Counted from the first letter of the stretch, positions 18,451-27,466 are shown. The stretch is 30,588 nt of DNA from Spirogloea muscicola (GCA_009602725.1 WELB01000254.1:26575-57162), one strand, 5' to 3'. Numbers and translations are program-made. The notes: generated from the letters alone by a model not told the origin.

Positions 18451-18711
18451 CCTTGACCTAATTTGGAGAGCCACGTCTCTTTCTCCTTGGTCCGCTCGTC
18501 GTGTTCGCAGGTGGCGGATGTCGTGCTACATCCCGTCGACGGCTTTTTTGTGTCGAGCTGCATAGGACCGCAGACCTGGCCTAACAAGTGGATTTCTATG
18601 GCTGTCATACCATTTTGAGTGTGATGCAAGCCAAGGATGGAAGACCACTTCCAGTCTTTCTTTCTTTTTCTATCTCTCTCCTAGCGTCCCGCAAGCCATC
18701 GTTGCATGCTG
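18451..18711. other. Stretch without recognisable feature
   Basis: It contains a CT-rich run (TCTTTCTTTCTTTTTCTATC, about 18656-18675), possibly a LINE tail, and nothing else I recognise. Confidence 0.4.
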
Positions 18712-18970
18712 TAGAATGCGGCTATCATTGACTGTACAGCGCTCCCAGGCACTTGCGATACACCAGCGTGCTGGGCGTGCATTAGCCGAGGCTAATGGCT
18801 TCCGTGGTGGTGGTTTGGCTCCTCAGCTTAGCTTGTCAGGTATGCATGTGCTCACTCGGGGAAATTAGTGTCCACATTAGCTAGCTCAGTACCTCGTAAC
18901 AGGCCATTTGTAAGGCTAGATTTGGCCTCTTTCAATGTCATGCGCACCGCGCGCCTTCTCTCTCTGCTCT
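18712..18970 (+). mobile_element. LINE family B 3' end, plus strand
   Basis: The frame reads RMRLSLTVQRSQALAIHQRA, then ALAEANGFRGGGLAPQLSLS and MHVLTRGN with stop TAG 18866-18868. The family B 3' untranslated region follows, recognised by CTTTCAATGTCATGCGCACCGCGCGCCTTCTCTC, the antisense of 29130-29170. About 52 codons survive in one frame with no internal stop, so this copy is better kept than most family B pieces. Confidence 0.75.
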
Positions 18971-18974
18971 GTTG

Positions 18975-19265
18975 TGGCCTCGACCGTTGGGGCGCCCGCG
19001 CCCGCCGCTCACGCCGCCGCCGTCGCCGCCGCTGGCGGCGACNCTGGCACGCTCGCGCCGCCGCGCTCATGGCCGCGCCAGGCCCCGGGGCTTTCCCGGC
19101 CGCCCCGCTCAAGGCCGCGCCAGGCCCCGGGGCCCTCCCCGGGCGCCTTGCCGTTTGCTGAGCTCCACCAGTCATCCTCCTGGCGCCTTCCTGCTGGCCC
19201 CCGACCACTGTGGCGGCCCGCGCCCGACGGTGGCGGCGGCGACGGTGACGGCCCCATTCCCTCCC
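18975..19265. repeat. GC-rich low-complexity block with tandem repeat
   Basis: CGCC/CGG trinucleotide runs are followed by two copies of a repeat of about 45 bp built on GCCGCGCCAGGCCCCGGGG (19071-19140). An unresolved base sits at 19043. Open frames on both strands across it encode only Arg, Ala, Pro and Gly runs, and I do not count them as genes. Confidence 0.65.
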
Positions 19266-19299
19266 AGTTGTCAGATCACAGCACCGTTGATAAGTCAAG

Positions 19300-20170
19300 A
19301 ACGGTCGAAATTTGAATCCGTAGCTTCGCCCCCCCCCAACAGTCAGTCCTGGCACAGGATCACAAGTTGGGTAGAGACTTGAGTAGTTCACACAGAGCAT
19401 ATCATGCTGTGGAGCAGAATCATCATCATTACAACCACATCTGCTTATCTCTACTGGAGGATGTGGAGTCTCGATGCTCAATGATTTGCCAGGCTTAAGG
19501 TCCGGCTTCGGCTCCTTTGCTTGATTTATCCTTCTGTAAGGCGAATATGGTATGAAGAGGTATGCCAGTCTGACTACCACGCAGAACTGAAACATCTCCA
19601 AACCAGAGTATGTTCAGGCACATCAGGAACATCGAATAATAGATGCAAGAGCTGTATGTGGTGATAAAGTGTGAAGTAATCAGATTTTGAGGTACAGAAA
19701 CAGTCTTAACAGCTAATTCAAGCAGTATCATGCAACAAAGTCAAGCTCGAGAGTCCGCTGGGCAGCTAAAAGTGGGCTTGTGCTCGGTAACCAGTGTTCA
19801 GTAACCAATTTCGGTAAGCAGAGTAAAGGAGAGTCACTATTTACTGGATATAGTGTCCCTAGCACTACGCGTGCAAGACCCCCAATGGGTGGCCGCTATA
19901 AATCTAAGTGTCAATTTGATTCCGCTTCGCAAGTATAGAGGCGCTGGACTGTCTACTGAGTTGTTTGATCCAGTATCCAGAAACTAGGTGACTCGTGGCC
20001 ACTGTCTGCTGGTCCAATGGTGCGATGCAAGCATACCATTGTATCTTCAAATACGAGCAATATGAAAGAGCACAAACACAAGCAAATATGCAGTACCTTG
20101 TCCACAAGGAACTGCAAGTTTAGTATATGCCAACCGCTGATGAGGCCATTAGGCCTCAATGCACAGCCTT
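19300..20170 (-). other. Possible exons of an unidentified gene
   Basis: This 870-bp stretch is AT-richer than its surroundings and free of the LINE hairpin. On the minus strand one open piece (about 19600 to 19340) reads FCVVVRLAYLFIPYSPYRR and later ISRCGCNDDDSAPQHDMLCV, with mixed, non-repetitive composition. It is preceded by a hydrophobic run (SCIYYSMFLMCLNILWFG, about 19610-19665). A further piece near 20150-20095 reads GLISGWHILNLQFLVDK and ends at AAG followed by GTACTG, a plausible donor. A membrane protein is possible. I cannot name it, and exon limits are not fixed. Confidence 0.3.
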
Positions 20171-20259
20171 AACTGATGCGATCTGAGAACTAGTGCTCAA
20201 ATTAGTGTAAAGCTTGCGATAGGCAGCACAATACTCAAGGCTGCTCACCACAGAATCTC

Positions 20260-20635
20260 CACGATTTCTCGTAGTCGCGCAGCGGGTCCGTGCGAAGATT
20301 TACTAGCTGCTGCGGCTCCTGCCCTAGGCTCTACGCTTCTATGGCGCGGCATTGGCGCAGGCGTGGCTCGCGGCAAGAAAGAAGGTGCTCGCAAGAGGGT
20401 AAAATTTGTTAAGCGGACTGCTTCGCAGAGGCCGCTCGCCCCGACTTGGGCCGGGCGCGGCGAACGTTATAGCGCTGCCTGATACGCCAGGTTCGGCAGT
20501 TGGCTACGCTAGTTGGCTACGCTAGATGGCCGGCTGTCGTGGGCCGTTCACCCGTCTCAGTGGCCGACTCGACCGTAATATGGTCATCCTCAGCCGTCCG
20601 TTCCACGATCGCCCCACCACCGCTTCTCCCTCAGA
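20260..20635. other. Stretch with one short direct repeat
   Basis: TTGGCTACGCTAG occurs twice in tandem (20499-20525). GC-rich DNA around it encodes nothing I recognise. Confidence 0.4.
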
Positions 20636-20760
20636 CCTTGTCCATTCTTTTGGGCTGGCCCCTCCCAGCCACCAGTCAATCTGGCCGCGCTTTCTCCCTT
20701 CTGTAGCAAAGACCACCAAGCGGCTGCTGATATTAAAAAATCGGCTGTAAACTGTAGCGG
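20636..20760 (+). mobile_element. LINE family D 3' tail
   Basis: It reads CCTTGTCCATTCTTTTGGGCTGGCCCCTCCCAGCC followed by ACCAGTCAATCTGGCCGCGCTTTCTCCC. The same tail occurs at 21695-21760 on this strand and at about 555-600 on the other. No coding part is attached. Confidence 0.65.
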
Positions 20761-20965
20761 TGGGCCGCGCTTCTTTCTGTAGCGCCCACCTTCCCTGGGT
20801 GGGTGAGGTACCTTCAGATGGGCTTCCCTTGTTGCGCTTCGGACGGTCTTCTGACGTTCGGCGTCGCGCGCGGGCTTTGGCCCTTGTACTCGCTCTGTTG
20901 TTGTTGTACACGGCATTTGATGAGCGGTCATTGTTGTTGTCGTCCGCATTTGATAAGCGATCGCC

Positions 20966-20967
<2 letters not shown>

Positions 20968-21052
<85 letters not shown>

Positions 21053-21064
21053 AGAGAGAGAGAG
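20968..21064. repeat. (GA)n microsatellite
   Basis: About 40 GA dinucleotides run from 20968 to 21049, interrupted by AATAA and followed by a few more. The Arg-Glu, Leu-Ser and Glu-Arg frames through it are artefacts. Confidence 0.97.
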
Positions 21065-21140
21065 GACGAAGGCGGGCGGTGCGCATGAAGATAAAGCGTG
21101 GCCAATTCAAGCCAATACATTGTTCATACTAGAAATTAGC
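21065..21140 (-). mobile_element. LINE family B 3' untranslated fragment
   Basis: It contains GGCGGGCGGTGCGCATGAAGAT, then GGCCAATTCAAGCCAATACATTGTTCA, matching 29140-29200. It has no coding part. Confidence 0.55.
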
Positions 21141-21148
21141 AGAGAAAA

Positions 21149-21558
21149 GGGGCCTTGTCGACCCGTCCTCCGTCCACTTCTGGAGCTGCCAGAGGAGTGA
21201 GGCAGCTACAGTGGCAGGAGGGTGGCAGGGGTGAAAGAGAGGGCCGGTAGTGCCGATGGGGCCCTTGTCGACCTGTCCTGCGTCCACTTCTGGAGCTGCA
21301 AGAGAAAGTGCTCGCCCATTAGTATAGGGCTCGAAAAGCCAGCCCAAAAACGAATGAACGGAATACGAGAAGGGGGCCAGCAGGAGTTGGACAGCAGCAG
21401 TTGCAGAAGGGATGGCTGGGGGAAAAGGAGGGCCAGAAGTGTCAATGGGGGCCTTGTCGACCTGACCTGCGTCCGCTTCTGGAGCTGCTAGAGGAGTGGG
21501 GCAGCAGCAGTGGCAGGAGGGAAGGCGGGGGGTTGGAGGGAGGGCCGGGAGTGCCGAG
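21149..21558. repeat. Satellite of about 110 bp, three units, one interrupted
   Basis: Units begin GGGGCCTTGTCGACC at about 21149, 21258 and 21446 and share TGCGTCCACTTCTGGAGCTGC, GGCAGGAGGG and GGAGGGCC...AGTGCC. The middle unit is split by a minus-strand LINE tail. A further partial unit follows at 22752-22808 and a stub near 21765-21782. Non-coding. Confidence 0.75.
21302..21400 (-). mobile_element. LINE family A 3' tail inserted in satellite unit
   Basis: It reads AGAAAGTGCTCGCCCATTAG, then GGGCTCGAAAAGCCAGCCC (hairpin), then GAATGAACGGAATACGAGAAGGGGGCCAG. Similarity to the satellite unit resumes after it. The hairpin's left arm has a mutation (CTCG for CTGG). Confidence 0.7.
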
Positions 21559-21579
21559 GGGGGCAATTACGACCTGACC

Positions 21580-21765
21580 GATGTCTTTCCGCCAGCCAGC
21601 TACTCGGACTTGCATCTCTTGACTAGAGGTTACTGAGCGTTCCCTGGGTCATGTCTTGGTCCTAGTCGTTCGCACTCAGGCTCCCTCAGACCTTGTCCAT
21701 TCCTTTAAGCTGGCCTTTCCCAGCCGCCAGTCAATCTGGCCGCGCTTTTCTCGTCCGCTTCCTGT
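21580..21765 (+). mobile_element. LINE family D 3' end, plus strand
   Basis: The frame reads FPPASYSDLHLLTRGY with stop TGA 21634-21636. A 3' untranslated region follows with GCTGGCCTTTCCCAGC (about 21710-21725) and CAGTCAATCTGGCCGCGC. Only about 16 codons remain. Confidence 0.7.
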
Positions 21766-21784
21766 TCTGGAGCTGCTAGAAGAG

Positions 21785-22530
21785 AGAAGGCGCGCGGGGC
21801 GCATGAAATGAAAAGGAGGCCAAGCCGACACATTGTTCAGGCAGAGTCTAGGGCAACTAAACAGGCCTACACAATATGGAAACCGAAACCAAGGTGCCTA
21901 AGGTGACATCAGTACCCACGGGTGAGCACAAACAAATCCGACAAGCTAACTTGGGGAGCTGGAGCGCTGCCACGAAAACCGGAGGCCTGACTTAAAGCGC
22001 GCCCTGCACGTTGATGAAGAGCCAATGCTTGCGAGCGCTGCAAACTAAGTGAGAGCCGCATTCTATAGTATGCAACGAAGGCCTGCGGAATTCTGGAGTG
22101 GCCCAAGCTGCCCCCCCGACTTCGACGACGCGCATCAACCAGCCGGGCCAGATGCTGGATCAGGGAGGACCATTTAAGGCCGTACCCTCCGTAGATATCC
22201 ATGGCACACAGATAAAGATGAACCCCTCGGGGATGGTCCTGTTAGTGCCGCTCCTTCTTGCGCTCCGCGCTGGACGTGGCCCAGCAAGACACGGTTGACG
22301 TGGGTGCGCCAGCCTTGTACGCGTCGATCAGTACCACGTCCAGGAGCAGACGAGGCCCACCGCCCCGGGGGGTGGCGACCACGTCCAGACGCCGCACGTA
22401 TGGCTTGCCGCGCCTTGAGGAGATTGGCATGATGCCGGACACCTCCATCGCTGGATGATACCCCGCCTCTCGCACAATTCCAAACATAGTGTCCCTGAGT
22501 AAGTCGTGGGAGGCAATGCGAAAACAGGCG
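21785..22530 (-). mobile_element. LINE family B 3' fragment with endonuclease region
   Basis: The 3' untranslated region (21785-21908) holds GGCGCGCGGGGCGCATGAAATG. The C-terminal frame (stop 21909-21911) reads YRMRLSLSLQRSQALALHQR and ends SLSDLFVLTRGY. The upstream frame (22242-22530) encodes the RLE core: RRLDVVATPRGGGPRLLLDV, with PD/D spacing as in the intact LINE. A frameshift near 22203-22240 separates them, and MDIYGGYG lies in that area. The 5' end is joined directly to a fragment of another LINE family at about 22530. Confidence 0.75.
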
Positions 22531-22748
22531 CATACGGAAGACTTGAGCGAGCGAACCGGCGGCGTTGAAGCTGGGCATCGCCCCTGGCAGACCCGGCCGC
22601 CGGTCAATGGCCTGACGGGCAAGCCGCTGGAGGACATCCAGCCAACTGCTGCCGAAAGCCCCGTGTACATCTATCGCCGGGGCCGCGAATTCATCACCAA
22701 CCGGGTGATCGGCATATTTTCGTTCCTCTCCCCGGGCCGCCAAAAGGA
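22531..22748 (-). mobile_element. LINE family C-like internal fragment
   Basis: Read leftward, the frame gives EERKYADHPVGDEF, then PAIDVHGAFGSSWLDVLQRL, then FNAAGSLAQVFRMRL, where it stops at the family B junction. The sequence is closer to the copy at 754-1469 than to family B. Both its ends are cut: the left by family B DNA and the right by a satellite unit at 22750. Confidence 0.7.
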
Positions 22749-22751
22749 GGG

Positions 22752-23275
22752 CCTGAAGTGCCAATGGGGGCCTTGTTGACCCGTCCTGCGTCCGCTTCGG
22801 GAGCTGAGATGATTGACATCCCATGAGATGTAGCCACTTCGATAGCTGGGTGCTATTTAGGCGCCATTCGGGCCCTTTGGTCCTTGTCTTCTTGAGCTGG
22901 CTTTTCAAAGCCCTTGTAATATCTTCAGATGTGCTTTGCCTTTGTACTTGGCCATTTGGCCTACATCAGTTTCTTATACACGGGATTCCCCTTGTAATAA
23001 CTTGACCGTACATGTAATAAGAATTGCCAAGCCTAAGGACGAGACGTCTGTGTGTTGCAAAGCGAAGGTCGGGGCCAAGGCATTCATTAGGCCAAAATTT
23101 AAGCCAACAGATGCACAGTGCAAACAGTTCTATTCAAAGGCCAGGGATGGAGAATAGCCTGCTCTGTCTCCAAGCGCGTTTTGAGTCCATCTCTGGGCGG
23201 GCCCTTCTCTCTATGAGTCCCGCCTCTTTTCCAGGTCGAGGTCCAGCAGAGCCCGGCCTCCGGCCTCATGAGGAA
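22752..23275. repeat. Satellite remnant, dispersed repeat and degraded LINE tail
   Basis: 22752-22808 is a unit of the 21149-21558 satellite. 22885-22915 is a degraded plus-strand hairpin tail (GAGCTGGCTTTTCAAAGCCC). 22915-22995 matches 10150-10242. The rest, including 23030-23170, has only short frames that I do not recognise. Confidence 0.5.
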
Positions 23276-23291
23276 ACGACGCTCCAGAAGA

Positions 23292-26200
23292 AGAAAGTGC
23301 TCGCCCATTGAGAATAGGGGCTGGAACAACCAGCCCGAAAAAGAATGAACAGAGTACGAGAAGGGGGCCAGGGGAAGCGCTAAGTAACAGAAACAAAGCT
23401 GCTACGAGACACTCAGTAACCCCTGCTAAGCAGCCGCAGATCAGAGATGCTGGGCTCCTGGAAGTGGGTCCCCTGGCCAGAGCCAGAGGCAGCAGCGAGG
23501 GCTCTGCCGGCACGAAGGTGCAGCGCCCGGGCCATGGACCTCTGCAGCGAGACGGCCAGGCGCATTCGATACACTTGCGCCAGCGACCCGGCTGCAGGGA
23601 AGTCAACCGGCTCCCCATGGAAGCGCCGGGCGATGGTGTGGCGGGCGAGCTGGGTGAGCAGCTCGAGCCACCGAGCGCCCAGCGCCCCATGTGTGTCGAT
23701 GGCCAACGGGAAGAACTCGTCTTCCCGCGGATGATCCGCGTACTTCAGCTCTTTGGCCCGAGCAGCGCAGGCGACCGCATACCCAGCCGTGGTGGCACAT
23801 TTGGCTGGGTGTGAGCGGTCATAGGCATCAGTAGTCACCACGTCCAGGAGAAGACGTGGCCCGCCGGCCTGTCGGGTGGCCACCAGGTCTACACGCCTGG
23901 CATGGAGACCGTCGGCCCTGTGCTGGATTGGCATGATTCCGGAGTGCTCTGCTGCCACGGAGAAACCAGCCTCCAACAGGATGCCATGCATTACGTCGCG
24001 GAGGCGGTCGTGGGCCGCTGTCCGCTCTCCGCCGTGGGAACAGCGCAGAACATGAGCAGCCAGCTCTCCAGGCTCGGTCCCGCGCTCGCCACACTCACAT
24101 TGACGCACACCCTGGAGACATGGCGGCAGTAGGCCCAGGAGCCGGTGGACGGCACTTCGGAATACCTCGTCCGGGAGGGTGAGGGCGTCGTAGAGGGGGA
24201 GGGCCTGGAGCCACGCCGCAGCCCCCGGGGAAGAGGCCGAGTGGAGTCTCGCGCGCCCGCGCAAGTCGGCCTCGGGGAGCTGGAGCACGGCGGTGGTGTA
24301 GGCGGCCTTGTCGACCACTGCCGCGATGCGCGCTTGGACGCGCAAGTCGGCGGTGTGCGCGAGGTGCGCAAAGGATACCGCCTGGCCGGCCAGGTCCGGG
24401 TGCGCCGCGAGCAGCTCCTGGTGGGCGGAGCGAAGCGACACCTGGAACGGCAGCGGGCCCATGTCGACCTCCGCCACCGCCTGCTCCAGTGCCCGCCGGC
24501 CGTGGACCAAGAAGCGCTGGGCCACGGAGGCGGCAGTCTGCGCCCAGCTGCCGAGGTATGCCGCCCGGCAAGAACGAGCGAGCGGGCGCAGGCCGAGACC
24601 ACCGTGGCTGAGGGGTAGCGCCGCCTGGTGGATAGCTGCTGGCGACTGGAGGAAGCCCTGGTGGCGGACCAGGGCCGCCAAGCTCGCCACCATGCTTGCA
24701 TCGAAATCTGCATACGCTGCCAACGCCCCAGGGGACGGCGGAGTGGCCCGCGTCAGGTACTGGGGCCGCTGCCCAATGGCCCTGGTCAACATGGCCAGCG
24801 ATAGTTGCATGTCGTCCAGCTCGGGAAGCCGGGCCGCAGGCTGAAGGTGCTCCGCCAGGCGGGCTCGCAGCTGCCCCTCCACGAAGGACGGCGCGCCGAT
24901 GGGGACCCCCAGCAGGGTGAAGCCATCTGCTGGAGTTTGGCAGCCGGTGGGCAGCGTCAGGTTGGGTGGGAGGCCGCTGGGAGACCAGGCCGCGCACTTT
25001 GACGCCCGGGTGGACAGGCCGAGGGTGGCCAGCTGCAGCTCAAGGGTGATGAAGGCCGCCGCCACGTCTTCCGGAGGGCCGACGATGGTGGTGTCGTCCG
25101 CGAAGGAGGGGAGTAGGACTCCTGGGTGTGCCGCGGCGGTTGCCTGCAGGGCCCGGTGGTGAGCGAGCGCAAAGTAGAAGCCGGCGAGGGGGTCTCCTTG
25201 CCGCGTGCCCGCTTGGGACTGCAGGACCTCCACTTGATCTCCCCCTGTCCGCCAGAGGAGGTCGCTGGGCTGACCGTACCCCAAGCGGAAAAAGGGTACC
25301 AGGGAGGGGAAGGATGCCCGGAGCTCCTCCGCAATGCTGGCGCGCTCCACAGTGTTGAAGGCATTCTTCACGTCAACGGCCAGCACCAGCCACCCCGGGT
25401 GCTGGTCCAAGGTCGCACGAACCCCATGGACGACGGCCTCGCCCCCACTCCGCAGCCCCGCGCCGTACTGGTGTGGCGCCATGTGCACCTGCGCCGGCCC
25501 CGCATGCTGCTGCCAGAGTACGCGGCTCACCAGGCGGTACAGGACCTCCCCAATGGCAATGGGCCTGACTCCCCCGCTCGGCTTGTCGAGGGCGAGCAGC
25601 GTGCTGGTGCACAGTACGCCGCGGATGCTGGCCGGCACATTGTCGCGGGCCATATGCTGGCAGATCTGCAGCAGCGCGTTGAAGTCTGTTGCCTCACCCT
25701 CAAGGAAGATCTCCCGCAGGTGCTCAGTTAGCATGCGGGAGGGGCCGCCGGCGGCTGCGCGACGGCTGGTCTGGAGAGCCTTCATGAGGGCGTCGGCGTC
25801 CAAGACCACCTCCTCCGGCGGGGCGAACGCGGCCAACCACGGTGGCAGGGGGGAGCTGGACGGGGGGTGGAGGGAGTCCAGAGCCGCCCGGGTTGCCGCA
25901 TTGGTCGGCGCCAGCATCGCATCGTCCAGGGCCTGCACAGCCCGGGAGAGCTCGCCCGCGTGGCCGTAGCGAAGAGCCCTGCGGACGCTGGCGGCCCGGT
26001 CGTGTGTTGCCCCTCGACCACCACGGTTGGCTTCGGATGCCGCCACGGCTGCGTCGTGCCTCGCCAGGAGCTCCTCCCAGTGCCCGCTCTCGAACAACTG
26101 GACGCGTTCCAAGAGGGGCTGCTGGCCCTGCTTGCGGCTGTCGAGAGAGACCCGCCCGAGCAACAGCCGGGGGAAGAGGATGAACAGCTTCCACGCCGCC

Positions 26201-27400
26201 TCGTCTCTGTGGTCCACGACGATCCGCTGTGTCACCGGGCGGAGCGCGCGGCGGAGGTGTGGGCGTGCCCAGCGTGGAACATGGCGTAGGAGCGGCAGGG
26301 CCGCCTGGCGGTGAACTGCGGCCAGGTCAAGGTCGGCCAGCCACTGCCAGTGGTGAGGCGTGGGCGGGGACGGCGCGGGAGGCCTGCCTGGTCTGCCCCG
26401 ACGACCACCCGCCGCCGCTGCGCTCCGCGCCTGCTCCGCACGGTTGATGTTGCCCGCGCAAGTTCGCTGGTGGTTGGACCGGCCGGACCGCGTGGTGAAG
26501 GTCCTCTGGCAAAGCTGGCACCGAGGCGGGTCGGGCGAGGGAGGAGAGGGCGACGGCGGTGGAGCCGGCTCGCTCGGCGGGGGTGGAGGCGGCGGAGATG
26601 GGGGGGGCGTCGATGGCGCCGACTGTGGAAGGCTGGGCGGCTCGAGAGGCGGGATGGCGGATGATCGGGAAGGCGGCGTCGGAGGAGGTGGGGGCGGTGG
26701 GGACGTCGGCGGCTGTGGTGACGACGGCTCGGCGGGCGGTAGCGGCTGCCGCACCACTGTCGCCGGAGAAGCACACTCAGGGGCGTCAGGGCCGAGCACA
26801 TGGGACATGGTACCCTGAGGATGGAGGAGCGTGGTCACCTCGTGGGTCCCCTCGCTTCTCAGGGGTGGAGGCGATAACGTTGGTGCCCGACACTTCTCTC
26901 GGGCGGGAGGCGATAGAGTAGTGGCCTCCGTGGAATGCTCCGTGGAATGCTCCGTGGAATGCTCCGCCCGAGTGGATGCCAGGGCCTGGACGATGGGGCT
27001 GCAAGCCGCGACGGCCGCTGCGGGCGGCGGGCCGGTGGGGCTGGCATGCCCCTTGCAGTGTCGCCGATGCACAGAGACACCATGGGGAGTTGCGAAATCC
27101 CGCGGGCAGGTGGGGCACGGCGCGCGCGGGGGCTTCGCAGGCGAGGGTGGCGACGGCGGAAGAAGGGGGGGCTGCGGCGGAGGTGGCGTGGTGGCGGCAT
27201 GGAAGGCGGCGAGGGTGAGAAACCGCTGCGCCCACGCGAACTTGGCCGGGGGAAGTTCGGGACTCCGGCTCCGAGGGCGGCGCCGAGAGCTGCACGCCGC
27301 CGCGGACCCCATGGCGGGCGCCGCCGGCGACGGCGCCGGCGGCGGCCCGGGGTTTAAGAGGGGTGGCGGCGGCGGCGGCGGCGCCCGCGAAAAAGGACTA
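23292..27400 (-). mobile_element. Full-length RLE-type LINE (family A) with 8-bp duplication
   Basis: 4109 bp. The flanks carry CCAGAAGA at 23284-23291 and 27401-27408. Joining the flanks gives CGCCCTCTTCTGGAGCGTCG on the minus strand, which matches the uninterrupted tail at 11545-11580. The insertion is therefore inside an older LINE's 3' tail, and the ends are well fixed, to within 2-3 bases at the 3' side. The 5' leader is 88 bp and starts TAGTCCTTTTTCGCGGGCG. The 3' untranslated region is 121 bp, with the hairpin at about 23318-23334, and ends GCGAGCACTTTCT with no poly(A). With an intact ORF and a perfect duplication this is the youngest element in the window and may still be competent. 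Confidence 0.88.
23413..27312 (-). CDS. LINE ORF: zinc fingers, reverse transcriptase, RLE endonuclease
   Basis: 1299 residues, uninterrupted. Zinc-finger-like motifs: CPTC...H-x2-H-C (66-86) and CQLC...H-x3-C (265-285), separated by a Pro/Ser-rich linker (about 140-262). Reverse transcriptase is at about 560-810: LDKPSGGVRPIA (575-586), motif A AVDVKNAFN (645-653), motif B GTRQGDPL (702-709), motif C FADD (737-740) and motif E LLGVPIG. A Cys-His knuckle follows (C1072, C1074, H1087, C1091). The RLE core is VD-x14-D (D1142, D1157), then KELKY (1187-1191) and LAIDTHGALG. No apurinic-type endonuclease is upstream. The set is that of early-branching, RLE-bearing non-LTR elements (R2/NeSL-like); the exact clade needs a tree. 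The frame is open upstream but has no earlier ATG. It acts with its own RNA in target-primed reverse transcription. Confidence 0.92.
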   Translation of the reverse strand: MGSAAACSSRRRPRSRSPELPPAKFAWAQRFLTLAAFHAATTPPPPQPPLLPPSPPSPAKPPRAPCPTCPRDFATPHGVSVHRRHCKGHASPTGPPPAAAVAACSPIVQALASTRAEHSTEHSTEHSTEATTLSPPAREKCRAPTLSPPPLRSEGTHEVTTLLHPQGTMSHVLGPDAPECASPATVVRQPLPPAEPSSPQPPTSPPPPPPPTPPSRSSAIPPLEPPSLPQSAPSTPPPSPPPPPPPSEPAPPPSPSPPSPDPPRCQLCQRTFTTRSGRSNHQRTCAGNINRAEQARSAAAAGGRRGRPGRPPAPSPPTPHHWQWLADLDLAAVHRQAALPLLRHVPRWARPHLRRALRPVTQRIVVDHRDEAAWKLFILFPRLLLGRVSLDSRKQGQQPLLERVQLFESGHWEELLARHDAAVAASEANRGGRGATHDRAASVRRALRYGHAGELSRAVQALDDAMLAPTNAATRAALDSLHPPSSSPLPPWLAAFAPPEEVVLDADALMKALQTSRRAAAGGPSRMLTEHLREIFLEGEATDFNALLQICQHMARDNVPASIRGVLCTSTLLALDKPSGGVRPIAIGEVLYRLVSRVLWQQHAGPAQVHMAPHQYGAGLRSGGEAVVHGVRATLDQHPGWLVLAVDVKNAFNTVERASIAEELRASFPSLVPFFRLGYGQPSDLLWRTGGDQVEVLQSQAGTRQGDPLAGFYFALAHHRALQATAAAHPGVLLPSFADDTTIVGPPEDVAAAFITLELQLATLGLSTRASKCAAWSPSGLPPNLTLPTGCQTPADGFTLLGVPIGAPSFVEGQLRARLAEHLQPAARLPELDDMQLSLAMLTRAIGQRPQYLTRATPPSPGALAAYADFDASMVASLAALVRHQGFLQSPAAIHQAALPLSHGGLGLRPLARSCRAAYLGSWAQTAASVAQRFLVHGRRALEQAVAEVDMGPLPFQVSLRSAHQELLAAHPDLAGQAVSFAHLAHTADLRVQARIAAVVDKAAYTTAVLQLPEADLRGRARLHSASSPGAAAWLQALPLYDALTLPDEVFRSAVHRLLGLLPPCLQGVRQCECGERGTEPGELAAHVLRCSHGGERTAAHDRLRDVMHGILLEAGFSVAAEHSGIMPIQHRADGLHARRVDLVATRQAGGPRLLLDVVTTDAYDRSHPAKCATTAGYAVACAARAKELKYADHPREDEFFPLAIDTHGALGARWLELLTQLARHTIARRFHGEPVDFPAAGSLAQVYRMRLAVSLQRSMARALHLRAGRALAAASGSGQGTHFQEPSISDLRLLSRGY

Positions 27401-27466
27401 CCAGAAGAGGGCGGTGGCTGTGAGACTGTGAGAGGCCAGCCCAGAAAGAAGAATGAACAAACTTCA
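27401..27466 (-). mobile_element. Older LINE 3' tail, split by the full-length LINE
   Basis: It reads (minus) GTTCATTCTTCTTTCTGGGC, then TGGCCTCTCACAGTC and CACAGCCACCGCCC. This is the hairpin and tail of an older copy. It continues beyond the insertion at 23283-23270 (AGCGTCGTTTCCTC). A duplicated CACAG (CTCACAGTCTCACAG) is present inside the hairpin region. Confidence 0.7.

Noticed and set aside
18852-19601. 249-codon minus-strand frame as one gene
   Set aside because: Its second half is Arg/Ala/Pro/Gly low complexity through a GC-rich repeat with an unresolved base, and its end overlaps a LINE family B 3' region on the other strand. Only the first third has balanced composition, and it is reported as a possible exon.
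20590-21120. 176-codon minus-strand frame with a long Leu-Ser run
   Set aside because: The run is a translation of the (GA)n microsatellite and the rest overlaps a LINE tail.
22174-22908. 244-codon minus-strand frame as a host protein
   Set aside because: Only the part reading KYADHP to FRMRL is meaningful, and that is a LINE fragment. The remainder reads a second LINE in the wrong frame.
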